A DNA stretch of 9,433 nucleotides from Mariprofundus sp. (GTDB taxonomy: Bacteria; Pseudomonadota; Zetaproteobacteria; Mariprofundales; Mariprofundaceae). Below the pieces are notes generated by a model. The model saw only the letters and a list, made by a program, of their open reading frames with translations, had not been told where the DNA came from and did no database searches. Shown one piece after another: positions 1 to 5,585 of this stretch. The position numbers were made by a program, and so were the translations under genes. Numbering within the stretch: the stretch's first letter is position 1; every line of letters begins with the position of its first letter. The stretch spans positions 1 to 9,433 of the forward strand of contig JAUZQI010000126.1 in assembly GCA_030951095.1 (NCBI GenBank). Reading direction: 5' to 3'.

Positions 1-45
1 AATCAGAAGCCGCCGCACCCGGATGATGACTTTGAAGTGGTGTAG
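1..45 (+). CDS. 3' end of an upstream gene (possibly tnpB of an IS200/IS605 element)
   Basis: The first 14 codons of the window read in frame as an acidic tail ending DDDFEVV before a TAG stop at 43-45. Only the C-terminus is present, so the family cannot be read from the protein. The context suggests it. The stop is followed within a few bases by three hairpins of the kind found at the right end of IS200/IS605-type elements, where tnpB normally ends just before the end of the element. The gene could therefore be a TnpB nuclease, but an unrelated host gene cannot be excluded. Confidence 0.4.
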   Translation, partial: NQKPPHPDDDFEVV

Positions 46-124
46 TCAGTCGGCCGGAAGGCCGACCAATCACCGGCTTTCAGCCGTACAAGGAAGCCAC
101 CGGCTTTAGCCGGTGGTCATTCAC
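46..124 (+). mobile_element. Candidate right end of an IS200/IS605-type element (three hairpins)
   Basis: Three tandem inverted repeats follow the TAG stop. The first has arms 49-55/60-66 (GTCGGCC, loop GGAA). The second has arms 74-78/82-86 (CGGCT, loop TTC). The third has perfect 9-bp arms 97-105/108-116 (CCACCGGCT, loop TT), followed by TTCAC at 120-124. The pattern AAGCC-CCGGCTTTAGCCGG followed by a short TCA-type tetranucleotide is typical of the subterminal hairpin and cleavage site at the right end of IS200/IS605 elements. In elements carrying TnpB, this end also forms the scaffold of the guide RNA. The left end and the transposase lie outside the window, so the assignment rests on structure alone. 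The TCA of the last tetranucleotide is also the complement of the tadA stop codon. Confidence 0.5.
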
Positions 125-570
125 CGGCAGTGTTTAAAGAACTGTTTTAATAACCTGCTCGATTCATCGGCCATAATGCTTGCTGTCACCTGCGGTTGAT
201 GATTCAGACGCTTATCTGAAAGTAGCTGATATAATGATTTCACAGCGCCTGTTTTGGGATCACTGGCAGCGTATACAAGCCGACCGATGCGGGCATGGAT
301 GATACATCCGGCACACATGGTGCATGGTTCCAGCGTGACATACAGTGAACTGCCAACAAGCCTGTAATTCTGTGTGGCGGCACAGGCGGCCCGAATAACA
401 CGCATTTCAGCATGGGCGCTGGCATCATGCCGGCTGATCGGCGCATTGTTGCTGCTAAACACTTGCCCGTTTTCCAGAACCAGCACAGCACCGACAGGCA
501 CTTCTCCGGCCTGAGCCGCCAATTCAGCCTGCTTTAATGCCATTTGCATATACTCAGTATCATCGGTCAT
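121..570 (-). CDS. tadA: tRNA-specific adenosine deaminase TadA
   Basis: A 149-residue TadA that deaminates A34 to inosine in tRNA-Arg(ACG), needed to read CGN codons. The cytidine/deoxycytidylate deaminase zinc site is complete: H53-A-E55 supplies the zinc His and the proton-shuttling Glu, and the EPCTMC motif supplies C83 and C86. QNYRL and LYVTLEPC around residues 68-83, the KTGA segment near 106-109 and the C-terminal LLKQFF block match the bacterial enzyme. The residue after the second zinc Cys pair is C89, where Ala is usual. The protein stops right after FFKHCR, without the basic tail of E. coli TadA (167 residues), and its TGA coincides with the end of the candidate IS element. The ATG overlaps the stop of the preceding small ORF as ATGA, and an in-frame stop lies just upstream. 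There is no strong Shine-Dalgarno, consistent with translational coupling. Confidence 0.95.
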   Translation of the reverse strand: MTDDTEYMQMALKQAELAAQAGEVPVGAVLVLENGQVFSSNNAPISRHDASAHAEMRVIRAACAATQNYRLVGSSLYVTLEPCTMCAGCIIHARIGRLVYAASDPKTGAVKSLYQLLSDKRLNHQPQVTASIMADESSRLLKQFFKHCR

Positions 571-734
571 GTGTGGTTGCCCGGATCACTTAAACCAGTA
601 TCGGTTTTCCCGATTTCTTTATTGTCTTCCTCTGCGTATCCTGTGATAGGCAGGATGCCCGAATGCCGTGAGCGCATGGATGCGCAGGACCGGCCGGTGA
701 AAGTTTTTGACTGTTTTTTCTGAACCTCTGCCAT
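567..734 (-). CDS. Unrecognised 55-residue small ORF coupled between the permease and tadA
   Basis: Between the OppC-like gene and tadA one frame is open for 55 codons. It begins with an ATG that shares a base with the permease stop (TGATG, 734-736) and ends with a TGA that overlaps the tadA ATG (ATGA, 567-570). The predicted protein starts MAEVQKKQSK and ends GLSDPGNHT. It is hydrophilic, has charged stretches (EEDNKE), one Cys (C17) and no TM helix. I recognise no domain. The exact junctions at both ends are what support it. A 168-bp open frame could also arise by chance, and there is no strong Shine-Dalgarno. An internal ATG at codon 20 is an alternative start. Confidence 0.45.
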   Translation of the reverse strand: MAEVQKKQSKTFTGRSCASMRSRHSGILPITGYAEEDNKEIGKTDTGLSDPGNHT

Positions 735-1567
735 CACTGCCTCAGTTTCGGATCGAAATAATCACGCAGTCCTTCGCCAAGCAGGTTATAACCCAGCACG
801 GTGGTTAAAATTGCCATGCCGGGATAGACAGATAACCACCAGGCAATCTGAATATTGTCCTTGCCATCCGTTAGAATATTGCCCCAGGATGCATCAGGCG
901 GTTGCACGCCAAGGCCCAGAAACGATAGTCCTGACTCAATCAGTACCGCGCCGGCAATACCAAGAATGGCCGATACCAGTATTGGCCCCATCGCATTGGG
1001 CAGCAGATATCGCCACATCAGGCGAACAGGGCTTGCCCCCAGACTGTGTGCAGCCAGTACAAATTCACGATGGCTCAAGCTCAGGAATTCGGCACGAACC
1101 AGTCGCGCCACGCCCATCCAGGAAGTCAGGCCAATGACAATCATGATATTCCATATCGACGGTTCCAGAAATGCGATGACGGCCAGAATCAGGAAGAAGG
1201 TGGGAAAACAGAGCACCATATCGGTGATACGCATCAGTAAAGCATCTGTACGACCACCGAAAAAACCGGCAACAGCACCCAGTATCAGACCCAATATCAG
1301 TGAAATACCTACGGCCACAAATCCGACGGCCAGTGACACACGGGCACCAAATAACATGCGTGAAAACACGTCCCGGCCTAACGTGTCGGTACCGCACCAG
1401 TGTTGCCATGATGGCGACATCAGAATTACGCTGACATCAATATCGGTGGGATCATACGGGGCAATCCATGGTGCCAACAGCGCCAGCAGTGCTACGCCTA
1501 GCACCAGTGTGCCACCAATCAGCATCAGCGGGGATTGGCGCATGAGTTGGCGCAACAGGGCAATCAA
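734..1567 (-). CDS. OppC/DppC-type ABC transporter permease
   Basis: A 277-residue inner-membrane permease of the peptide/nickel (Opp/Dpp) family. The N-terminal TM helix is followed by the family signature around residues 35-70 (APYDPT, then WCGTDTLGRDVFSR). Several TM helices follow, with the cytoplasmic EAA loop that docks to the ATPase near residues 167-190 (REFVLAAHSLGASPVRLMWR). Typical C-terminal motifs are SGLSFLGLGVQPP and WGNILTDGK. The start is TTG, overlapping the stop of the OppB-like gene as TTGA (1564-1567), with GGAG about 7 bases upstream inside that gene. Length and motifs fit the family, so the gene looks intact. No ATPase or binding-protein gene adjoins it, so the substrate (peptide, nickel or other) cannot be assigned. 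Confidence 0.92.
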   Translation of the reverse strand: MIALLRQLMRQSPLMLIGGTLVLGVALLALLAPWIAPYDPTDIDVSVILMSPSWQHWCGTDTLGRDVFSRMLFGARVSLAVGFVAVGISLILGLILGAVAGFFGGRTDALLMRITDMVLCFPTFFLILAVIAFLEPSIWNIMIVIGLTSWMGVARLVRAEFLSLSHREFVLAAHSLGASPVRLMWRYLLPNAMGPILVSAILGIAGAVLIESGLSFLGLGVQPPDASWGNILTDGKDNIQIAWWLSVYPGMAILTTVLGYNLLGEGLRDYFDPKLRQ

Positions 1568-2547
1568 CCTTTGGCTCCATGACGGATGCGCGGATCAACC
1601 CAGGCGTAGGACAGATCGGCAATCAGATTTCCAATCAGTGTCAGCACTGCACCGATGACAGTGATGCCCATAACCAGCGGATAATCGCGCGACAATACGG
1701 ATTCAAAAAACAGCAAACCCATACCGGGCAGGGAGAACAGTTGCTCGACAATAACAGAGCCGCCAATCAGACCGGGAATGGACAGGCCGAGCAGAGTGAT
1801 AATGGGTAACATGGCATTTTTCAGCGCTAGCCGATAACGGATGGTACCCTCAGGAACCCCCATGGCGCGTGCGGTGGTGACATAATCGGCGCGAATCACA
1901 TCAAGCATGCCGGTGCGCATAAAACGACTCATGCCGGCCAGTCCTCCAATAGCAGAAACAAAGACAGGTAATATCAGGTGTTTCAGCATATCTGCCTGCT
2001 GCTGCCAGAATCCCATTTGCTGCCAGCTATAATCATGCAGGCCGGAAATAGGCAACCAGTTCAGATTTACACCCAAACTGATCATCAGCAATAAACCCAG
2101 CCAGAACGAGGGGATAGCGAAACCGATAAAAACAAAGACAGTCATACCTTTGTCGAACCATGAATCCCGCCGCACGGCGCTGGCGACGCCGATGGGAATC
2201 GCAACGGCGAGTATCAACAGCATAGCCAGCACATTGATCCACAAGGTGACCGGTATACGTTCGGAAATTTTATCCAGAACGGCTCTGCCATCGGCTGAAA
2301 AAGATTGTCCGAAATCAAGCACAGCCAGTCGCCCGAGCCAGTTCCAGTATTGCTCGTACAACGGTTTGTCGAGGCCATAATAAGCACGCAAACGCTCGAT
2401 ATCCTGAGCGGAAACTTTGGGATTAAATTCCTGCCCGACCACACTGGGTTCGCCGGGAGCCAGATGCATCATACCGAAGGAAATAATCGTGATGCCGAAC
2501 AGTAACGGAATCATGCCTGCCAGTCGTTTTATCAGATAAGTGGTCAC
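1564..2547 (-). CDS. OppB/DppB-type ABC transporter permease
   Basis: A 327-residue permease, partner of the OppC-like protein and expected to form a heterodimeric membrane channel with it. The start MTTYLIKRLAGMIPLLFGIT is the classic first TM of DppB/OppB. It is followed by the periplasmic loop with HLAPGEP and the YGLDKPLYEQYWNWL segment around residues 57-71. The EAA loop lies near residues 219-248 (DYVTTARAMGVPEGTIRYR), and FSLPGMGLLFFESVLSRDYP precedes the last helices. The C-terminus YAWVDPRIRHG is also typical. The start codon is GTG (2545-2547) with only a weak purine stretch (GAGTGAG) upstream. Ten bases upstream of the GTG begins a palindromic MITE-like element, so the native promoter or an upstream gene may have been displaced. 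Confidence 0.93.
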   Translation of the reverse strand: MTTYLIKRLAGMIPLLFGITIISFGMMHLAPGEPSVVGQEFNPKVSAQDIERLRAYYGLDKPLYEQYWNWLGRLAVLDFGQSFSADGRAVLDKISERIPVTLWINVLAMLLILAVAIPIGVASAVRRDSWFDKGMTVFVFIGFAIPSFWLGLLLMISLGVNLNWLPISGLHDYSWQQMGFWQQQADMLKHLILPVFVSAIGGLAGMSRFMRTGMLDVIRADYVTTARAMGVPEGTIRYRLALKNAMLPIITLLGLSIPGLIGGSVIVEQLFSLPGMGLLFFESVLSRDYPLVMGITVIGAVLTLIGNLIADLSYAWVDPRIRHGAKG

Positions 2548-2556
2548 GGGCTCACT

Positions 2557-2724
2557 CTAGGAGTCTGTCGGACTATGGCAATTCGTAGCGAGCAGGTGGG
2601 GAAGCGAGGCCAAAATTGGATGAATATAAGGAGCATAGTGGTTCTATGCGACGCATATTCAGCCTGTTTTGAACCGCTATCCCCACCGCACAGTAGATTC
2701 TGGCATAGTCTGACAGACTCCTAG
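2557..2724. mobile_element. 168-bp palindromic MITE-like element with terminal CTAG
   Basis: The left end 2557-2577 (CTAGGAGTCTGTCGGACT...) and right end 2704-2724 are inverted copies matching at 20 of 21 positions. The symmetry continues inward imperfectly (GGTGGGGA blocks, TGAATAT blocks) to a central hairpin with 6-bp arms GCATAG 2633-2638 and CTATGC 2644-2649. The element is thus one long hairpin centred at 2640/2641. No transposase is encoded. CTAG at both ends may be a duplicated target or part of the terminal repeat. The flanks also carry CTCACT/AGTGAG on either side with a 2-base offset, so the true ends could lie a few bases further out. A non-autonomous MITE or a solo palindromic repeat are the main readings. 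Confidence 0.75.
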
Positions 2725-2812
2725 CCAGTGAGTCGGCCAATGCCATACCGGCTTTATGTCTGTTAACACTTTGGAACCAGAGTTTTCTGAGGGAGTTGTA
2801 TCGGGGTTTCAT
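2722..2812 (-). pseudogene. Short ORF interrupted by the palindromic element
   Basis: A minus-strand frame starting with ATG at 2812 (MKPRYNSLRKLWFQSVNRHK...) reads about 30 codons to the edge of the palindromic element. It then continues into the element as sequence that looks non-coding. Joining the two flanks over one CTAG makes the frame read on to SLARVSP and a TGA overlapping the oppB-like GTG as GTGA, the same kind of junction seen at the next three gene borders. I do not recognise the peptide. It cannot extend far upstream because the tRNA-Glu promoter and gene lie there. It could be a disrupted leader ORF, or chance. Confidence 0.25.
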
Positions 2813-2860
2813 GCGCCCATTTTGTCTGAAAAAAAGCGATGCTGACTTCCGTATCCAACA

Positions 2861-2889
2861 TTGACGAAAACGATGAATCACAGTACAAA
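2861..2889 (+). promoter_or_regulatory. Sigma70-type promoter of tRNA-Glu
   Basis: A -35 hexamer TTGACG (2861-2866) and a -10 hexamer TACAAA (2884-2889) are separated by exactly 17 bases. The stretch after the -10 is GC-rich (CGCACCCCGCC), as expected for the stringently controlled discriminator of a stable-RNA promoter. The predicted start near 2896 leaves about ten bases before the mature tRNA. Confidence 0.65.
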
Positions 2890-2906
2890 TCGCACCCCGC
2901 CAGAAT

Positions 2907-2981
2907 GCTCCCATCGTCTAGCGGTTAGGACGCTGGCCTCTCACGCCGGAAACAGGGGTTCGATTCCCCTTGGGAGTACCA
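2907..2981 (+). tRNA. tRNA-Glu (anticodon CTC), CCA encoded
   Basis: A complete cloverleaf. The acceptor arms 2907-2913 (GCTCCCA) and 2971-2977 (TGGGAGT) pair with one G-T. The anticodon stem CTGGC 2933-2937 / GCCGG 2945-2949 encloses loop CTCTCAC with anticodon CTC at 2940-2942. The T arm AGGGG/CCCCT (2954-2958/2966-2970) holds TTCGATT. The discriminator is A2978 and CCA is encoded at 2979-2981. The D-arm CGTCTAGCGGTTAGGACG matches bacterial tRNA-Glu. CTC reads GAG only, so a second tRNA-Glu (TTC) is expected elsewhere in the genome. Confidence 0.96.
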
Positions 2982-3018
2982 ATTCAACATATCATAACGT
3001 CCTACAAGAGCCTGTAAG

Positions 3019-3044
3019 CCTTCGGCGTATTGGTTACGCTAAGG
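3019..3044. other. Stem-loop between tRNA-Glu and hflD
   Basis: Arms 3019-3029 (CCTTCGGCGTA) and 3035-3044 (TACGCTAAGG) pair over 10 positions with one bulged C and one G-T, around loop TTGGT. It lies in the convergent gap between tRNA-Glu and hflD. No T-run follows on either strand, so it is not a standard intrinsic terminator, though it could block or trim transcripts from either side. Nothing else is seen in 2982-3101. Confidence 0.4.
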
Positions 3045-3101
3045 AAGCGCTGATCAAACCATGATTCGCGATTCTGTATGTGAAATGAACGATCTTTTCG
3101 A

Positions 3102-3746
3102 TTAAGGCAGATGTTGCAGCATCTTCAGTTCGTGCACCAATGCCTTGCGCCTGAGCAGCAGATTCAAGTGACCTCCACCATGTTTGTGCCATAAGTGGGC
3201 AGCACGCAAGCCGGACATCAGCAGTGCCCGCACGCGCCGGGTATTGGCTGGCTGGTTTAAATATTCCGCCTTGCCGTGAACCATGATACGCGGTTTCATT
3301 GTGCTGATGGTTTCACCATAAAGATCAGCAATAGCTGCAATCACATTGTTGTGCATGCTGTCTCCGAAATATTGTTTTTGATGCGTGATGCGTTGCATGT
3401 TCTCTGCCAGTTTATGGCGCATGGGGGCATTTTTAGCAAGTCGTCGTTCAAGTGTCATCAGGCCACCGCTGTATACCATCAGTGATTTGGCTTGTGGTAA
3501 ATTGTCACCTTTTAAAAGACCGATGCAAATCCGCAGGCCTGTGGTTAAACCGGACGCGCTGCCATATAGCTGTGATATGCCATGGTCGTTTGCATGGAAC
3601 TCGGTAAACATGCTTTCCATCAGTACTTTGCAATCCTCGGCATCCATTACCCCTTTGCGGGCAATGCAGTCAACCAGATAGACTGCCTGCGTCAGGGCTG
3701 CAAGTGCTATGGCACGTTGGGTCAGTGCTGTCGTGTGGGAAGACAT
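3102..3746 (-). CDS. hflD: HflD-family lysogenization regulator homologue
   Basis: A 214-residue, mostly helical protein matching HflD, close to the 213 residues of the E. coli protein. In E. coli, HflD is a peripheral membrane protein that binds lambda CII; its general cellular role is not settled. Recognisable blocks are the N-terminal helix ALAALTQAVYLVDCIARKG, the central LMVYSGGLMTLERRLA and the C-terminal PRIMVHGK, RVRALLMSGLRAAHLWHKHG and GGHLNLLLRRK. The frame stays open to 3953, but the ATG at 3746 aligns with the E. coli start. The longer version would overlap the divergent DUF455 gene. The start is only 17 bases from that gene's start, and no good Shine-Dalgarno is visible. HflD often neighbours mnmA, which is not in the window. 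Confidence 0.88.
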   Translation of the reverse strand: MSSHTTALTQRAIALAALTQAVYLVDCIARKGVMDAEDCKVLMESMFTEFHANDHGISQLYGSASGLTTGLRICIGLLKGDNLPQAKSLMVYSGGLMTLERRLAKNAPMRHKLAENMQRITHQKQYFGDSMHNNVIAAIADLYGETISTMKPRIMVHGKAEYLNQPANTRRVRALLMSGLRAAHLWHKHGGGHLNLLLRRKALVHELKMLQHLP

Positions 3747-3763
3747 GCGGCTATGCTGGAGGT

Positions 3764-4579
3764 ATGAATGGAGATGCTCAAGTGATGAAAGAAATGCGGA
3801 AGATGGCAGCACAATGTTTGTTGCTGCGTGATGTTGATGAAAAACTCGCCGGAGTTCGTGCGCTGGCCAGCCAATGGGACAATCAGGAGGTTGACCTGGA
3901 CAGTGCTGCAGCAATAACAAATATCGATCAGCCGGGCAGGCCGGAACTACCACTGCTGGTCAGGGCAAATAAAATGCCCCGGCGTGGTTTTGGTACTGTG
4001 GCGGGCCGGGCCATTATGATGCATGCCATTGCCCATATTGAATTTAATGCCATCAATCTGGCACTGGATGCAGTTTATCGCTTTACCAATATGCCGGAAG
4101 CCTATTACAGCGACTGGCTTCAGGTGGCTGTTGAAGAGGCTTATCATTTCGAACTGATTCGTGCTCATTTGCGTCACTTGGGGGCGGATTACGGTGATTA
4201 TGAAGCGCATGGCGGTTTGTGGGAGATGTGCGAAAAAACAGCCCATGATAGTTTGGTTCGTATGGCGTTGGTGCCGAGGGTACTGGAAGCACGCGGACTT
4301 GATGTAACGCCGGGCATTCAGAAAAAACTGGCTCAGGCAGGGGATGATAATGCTGTCAGTATTCTTGCTATCATACTGCGGGATGAAATCGGCCATGTTG
4401 CCATCGGTAATCGCTGGTTTCGTTATTGTTGCGAAAAGCGGGGGCTGGAACCGGTTGACACATTCACAGAACTTCTGGCTGAGTATTATCCGAAAGGTTT
4501 AATGGGGCCATACAATATGGTGGCACGTGAGCAGGCAGGGTTTTCAAAGCGGGAGATGGCATTATTAATGAAAAGTTGA
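3764..4579 (+). CDS. DUF455 ferritin-like-domain protein
   Basis: About 271 residues and similar to the DUF455 family, predicted to fold as a ferritin-like four-helix bundle with a dinuclear metal site. Candidate ligands in order are H87..H91-x-E93 in HAIAHIEFNAINLALDA, E124-E125-x-x-H128 in VAVEEAYHFELI, E175 in VPRVLEARGLD, and E208-x-x-H211 in DEIGHVAIGNRW. This E/ExxH arrangement is what a diiron helix bundle needs. No enzymatic activity is established for the family that I can cite. The start is uncertain. ATG 3764 has GGAGG only one base upstream. ATG 3785 (264 residues) has GGAG 11 bases upstream and may be better. A frame extension to 3704 would run into hflD. It is divergent from hflD with hardly any intergenic DNA. 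Confidence 0.88.
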   Translation: MNGDAQVMKEMRKMAAQCLLLRDVDEKLAGVRALASQWDNQEVDLDSAAAITNIDQPGRPELPLLVRANKMPRRGFGTVAGRAIMMHAIAHIEFNAINLALDAVYRFTNMPEAYYSDWLQVAVEEAYHFELIRAHLRHLGADYGDYEAHGGLWEMCEKTAHDSLVRMALVPRVLEARGLDVTPGIQKKLAQAGDDNAVSILAIILRDEIGHVAIGNRWFRYCCEKRGLEPVDTFTELLAEYYPKGLMGPYNMVAREQAGFSKREMALLMKS

Positions 4580-4623
4580 ATGCACCAACAGTGCCCGTAT
4601 CTGCAGGTCACCGTTTGGTGCAT
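4580..4623. repeat. Inverted repeat in convergent gap
   Basis: Perfect 9-bp arms ATGCACCAA (4580-4588) and TTGGTGCAT (4615-4623) are separated by 26 bases that include the palindrome CTGCAG. The repeat starts directly after the stop of the DUF455 gene and lies in the 66-base gap before the end of the minus-strand lipoprotein gene. No T-tract follows on either strand, so it is not a standard terminator. It may be a 3'-end processing or stabilising hairpin. Confidence 0.45.
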
Positions 4624-4645
4624 GTGAATTGCGAAAGCTTTAATT

Positions 4646-5014
4646 TTACCGGTGAAAGTCGAGTGTGCGAACAATGTTCCCAGGGAAAACAAGTTGCAGT
4701 GATTGCCTATCTTTGCTGATGACAACATGTACCGGCCCGTTCCAGCGATCACCTACACCAAAACCGATTTGTTCATCCTTGATAACTTCAAGCTGGGATA
4801 GCAGGCGAACAGGCGGATGTTCATCCGGCATGCTCAGTTTGATGGTTTCATCGCCGTAGAAGTGGATGGTGCTCCGGCCATCATCCTGCTGCCATGCGCC
4901 TTTCAACGCAGTTATTTTATCGGCCGGAACCGGATTGTCGGTCGCCAGGCAGCCAGCCAGCGCGAATAACAGGGTGAATCCTAGCAGACGTGAAAACAGT
5001 ACGGATGCAGTCAT
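4646..5014 (-). CDS. Small lipoprotein, unknown function
   Basis: A 122-residue protein with a lipoprotein signal: a hydrophobic stretch FTLLFALA followed by lipobox L19-A-G-C22. The mature part (about 100 residues) has a WQQDDG segment near residue 41, then alternating hydrophobic and polar residues (STIHFYGDETIKL, HVVISKD, LQLVFPG) suggesting a small beta-rich domain. I do not recognise a named family. Its ATG overlaps the stop of the preceding lipoprotein gene as ATGA (5011-5014) and no Shine-Dalgarno is visible, so it is probably translated by coupling as the second gene of a two-gene lipoprotein operon. Confidence 0.85.
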   Translation of the reverse strand: MTASVLFSRLLGFTLLFALAGCLATDNPVPADKITALKGAWQQDDGRSTIHFYGDETIKLSMPDEHPPVRLLSQLEVIKDEQIGFGVGDRWNGPVHVVISKDRQSLQLVFPGNIVRTLDFHR

Positions 5015-5439
5015 GATGAGCGCTTTTTGAGTTTTAGCTGATGGCCGGAAATGGTCATACGATCCTTATCGACACCTTTATAGATGGTCAGAGTCTCTGA
5101 AATGGTACCGTGTTCAAAATGCAACAGAAAGCCGTAGAGATAAAAGTCGCCGCGAAAGCGCGGATCATTATGCTGAAAAGTTGATTTGATGTTTGTCAAT
5201 TTGCCCAGTGGCTTGGTGAGGCTGGTCATTTTTTGTTGCCATGTACTGGCCGGATGGACGCGTAGAAATTGCTCATCATACAGTGGCATGACTGCATCCC
5301 AGACGCCCGTTTGAAATCCCTTGTGAACTGTGCTGACAATCTGTCCGGCCTCGGCTCCTTGGTTGGCTTCGGTAAGACAGCCTGAGATCAGGACAAGCAG
5401 CAGGGGGAATAATAATATTCTGGCAAGAAAACGTTTCAT
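5011..5439 (-). CDS. Lipoprotein with possible NTF2-like/DUF4019-type domain
   Basis: 142 residues, starting at the ATG 5437-5439, which has an excellent Shine-Dalgarno (GGAGGT) six bases upstream or less. The open frame begins 18 codons earlier, but that stretch contains the Shine-Dalgarno and the candidate promoter. The signal MKRFLARILLFPLLLVLISG ends in lipobox L-I-S-G-C21. The mature part (GFQTGVWDAVMPLYDEQFL, then LGKLTNIKSTF, then ETLTIYKGVDKDRMTISGH) resembles small NTF2-like or DUF4019-type folds, in which a helical start is followed by a curved sheet. That is a tentative reading from pattern only. It forms an operon with the overlapping lipoprotein gene downstream. Confidence 0.82.
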   Translation of the reverse strand: MKRFLARILLFPLLLVLISGCLTEANQGAEAGQIVSTVHKGFQTGVWDAVMPLYDEQFLRVHPASTWQQKMTSLTKPLGKLTNIKSTFQHNDPRFRGDFYLYGFLLHFEHGTISETLTIYKGVDKDRMTISGHQLKLKKRSS

Positions 5440-5459
5440 GTCACCTCCGACAGGAGCCG

Positions 5460-5487
5460 ATGCTAGAAGGTAGCTTTCTCTTGGCAA
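5460..5487 (-). promoter_or_regulatory. Candidate promoter of the lipoprotein operon
   Basis: On the minus strand TTGCCA (5487-5482) and TAGCAT (5465-5460) are separated by 16 bases, resembling a sigma70 -35/-10 pair. The predicted start near 5453 would leave a short leader carrying GGAGGT before the ATG at 5439. Confidence 0.4.
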
Positions 5488-5585
5488 GGTCATCTGTTTT
5501 TGTTACTTCTTTTCATAAAATGTAAATCATAGTATGGTTTCGCGCATATCTGGGCAGTGGCAGTTTACAGCCAAGGAGGAGATTA

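Noticed and set aside
855..1658. 267-codon open frame on the + strand
   Set aside because: It lies antisense to the OppC-like permease gene. Its product is rich in Ser, Pro, Arg and Thr without any domain, as expected from the reverse strand of a TM-protein gene.
2573..2914. 113-codon minus-strand frame across the palindromic element
   Set aside because: Its first part overlaps the tRNA-Glu acceptor and promoter and its last part is the palindromic element. Only the middle may be a remnant, listed separately.
2861..3064. 67-codon + strand frame over tRNA-Glu
   Set aside because: It runs through the promoter and the whole tRNA gene and shows no protein features.
3747..3953. 69-codon N-terminal extension of hflD
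   Set aside because: The ATG at 3746 aligns with the E. coli HflD start, and the extension is antisense to the DUF455 coding region.
3947..4396. 149-codon minus-strand frame
   Set aside because: Antisense to the DUF455 gene, whose metal-binding motifs and codon pattern make it the real one.
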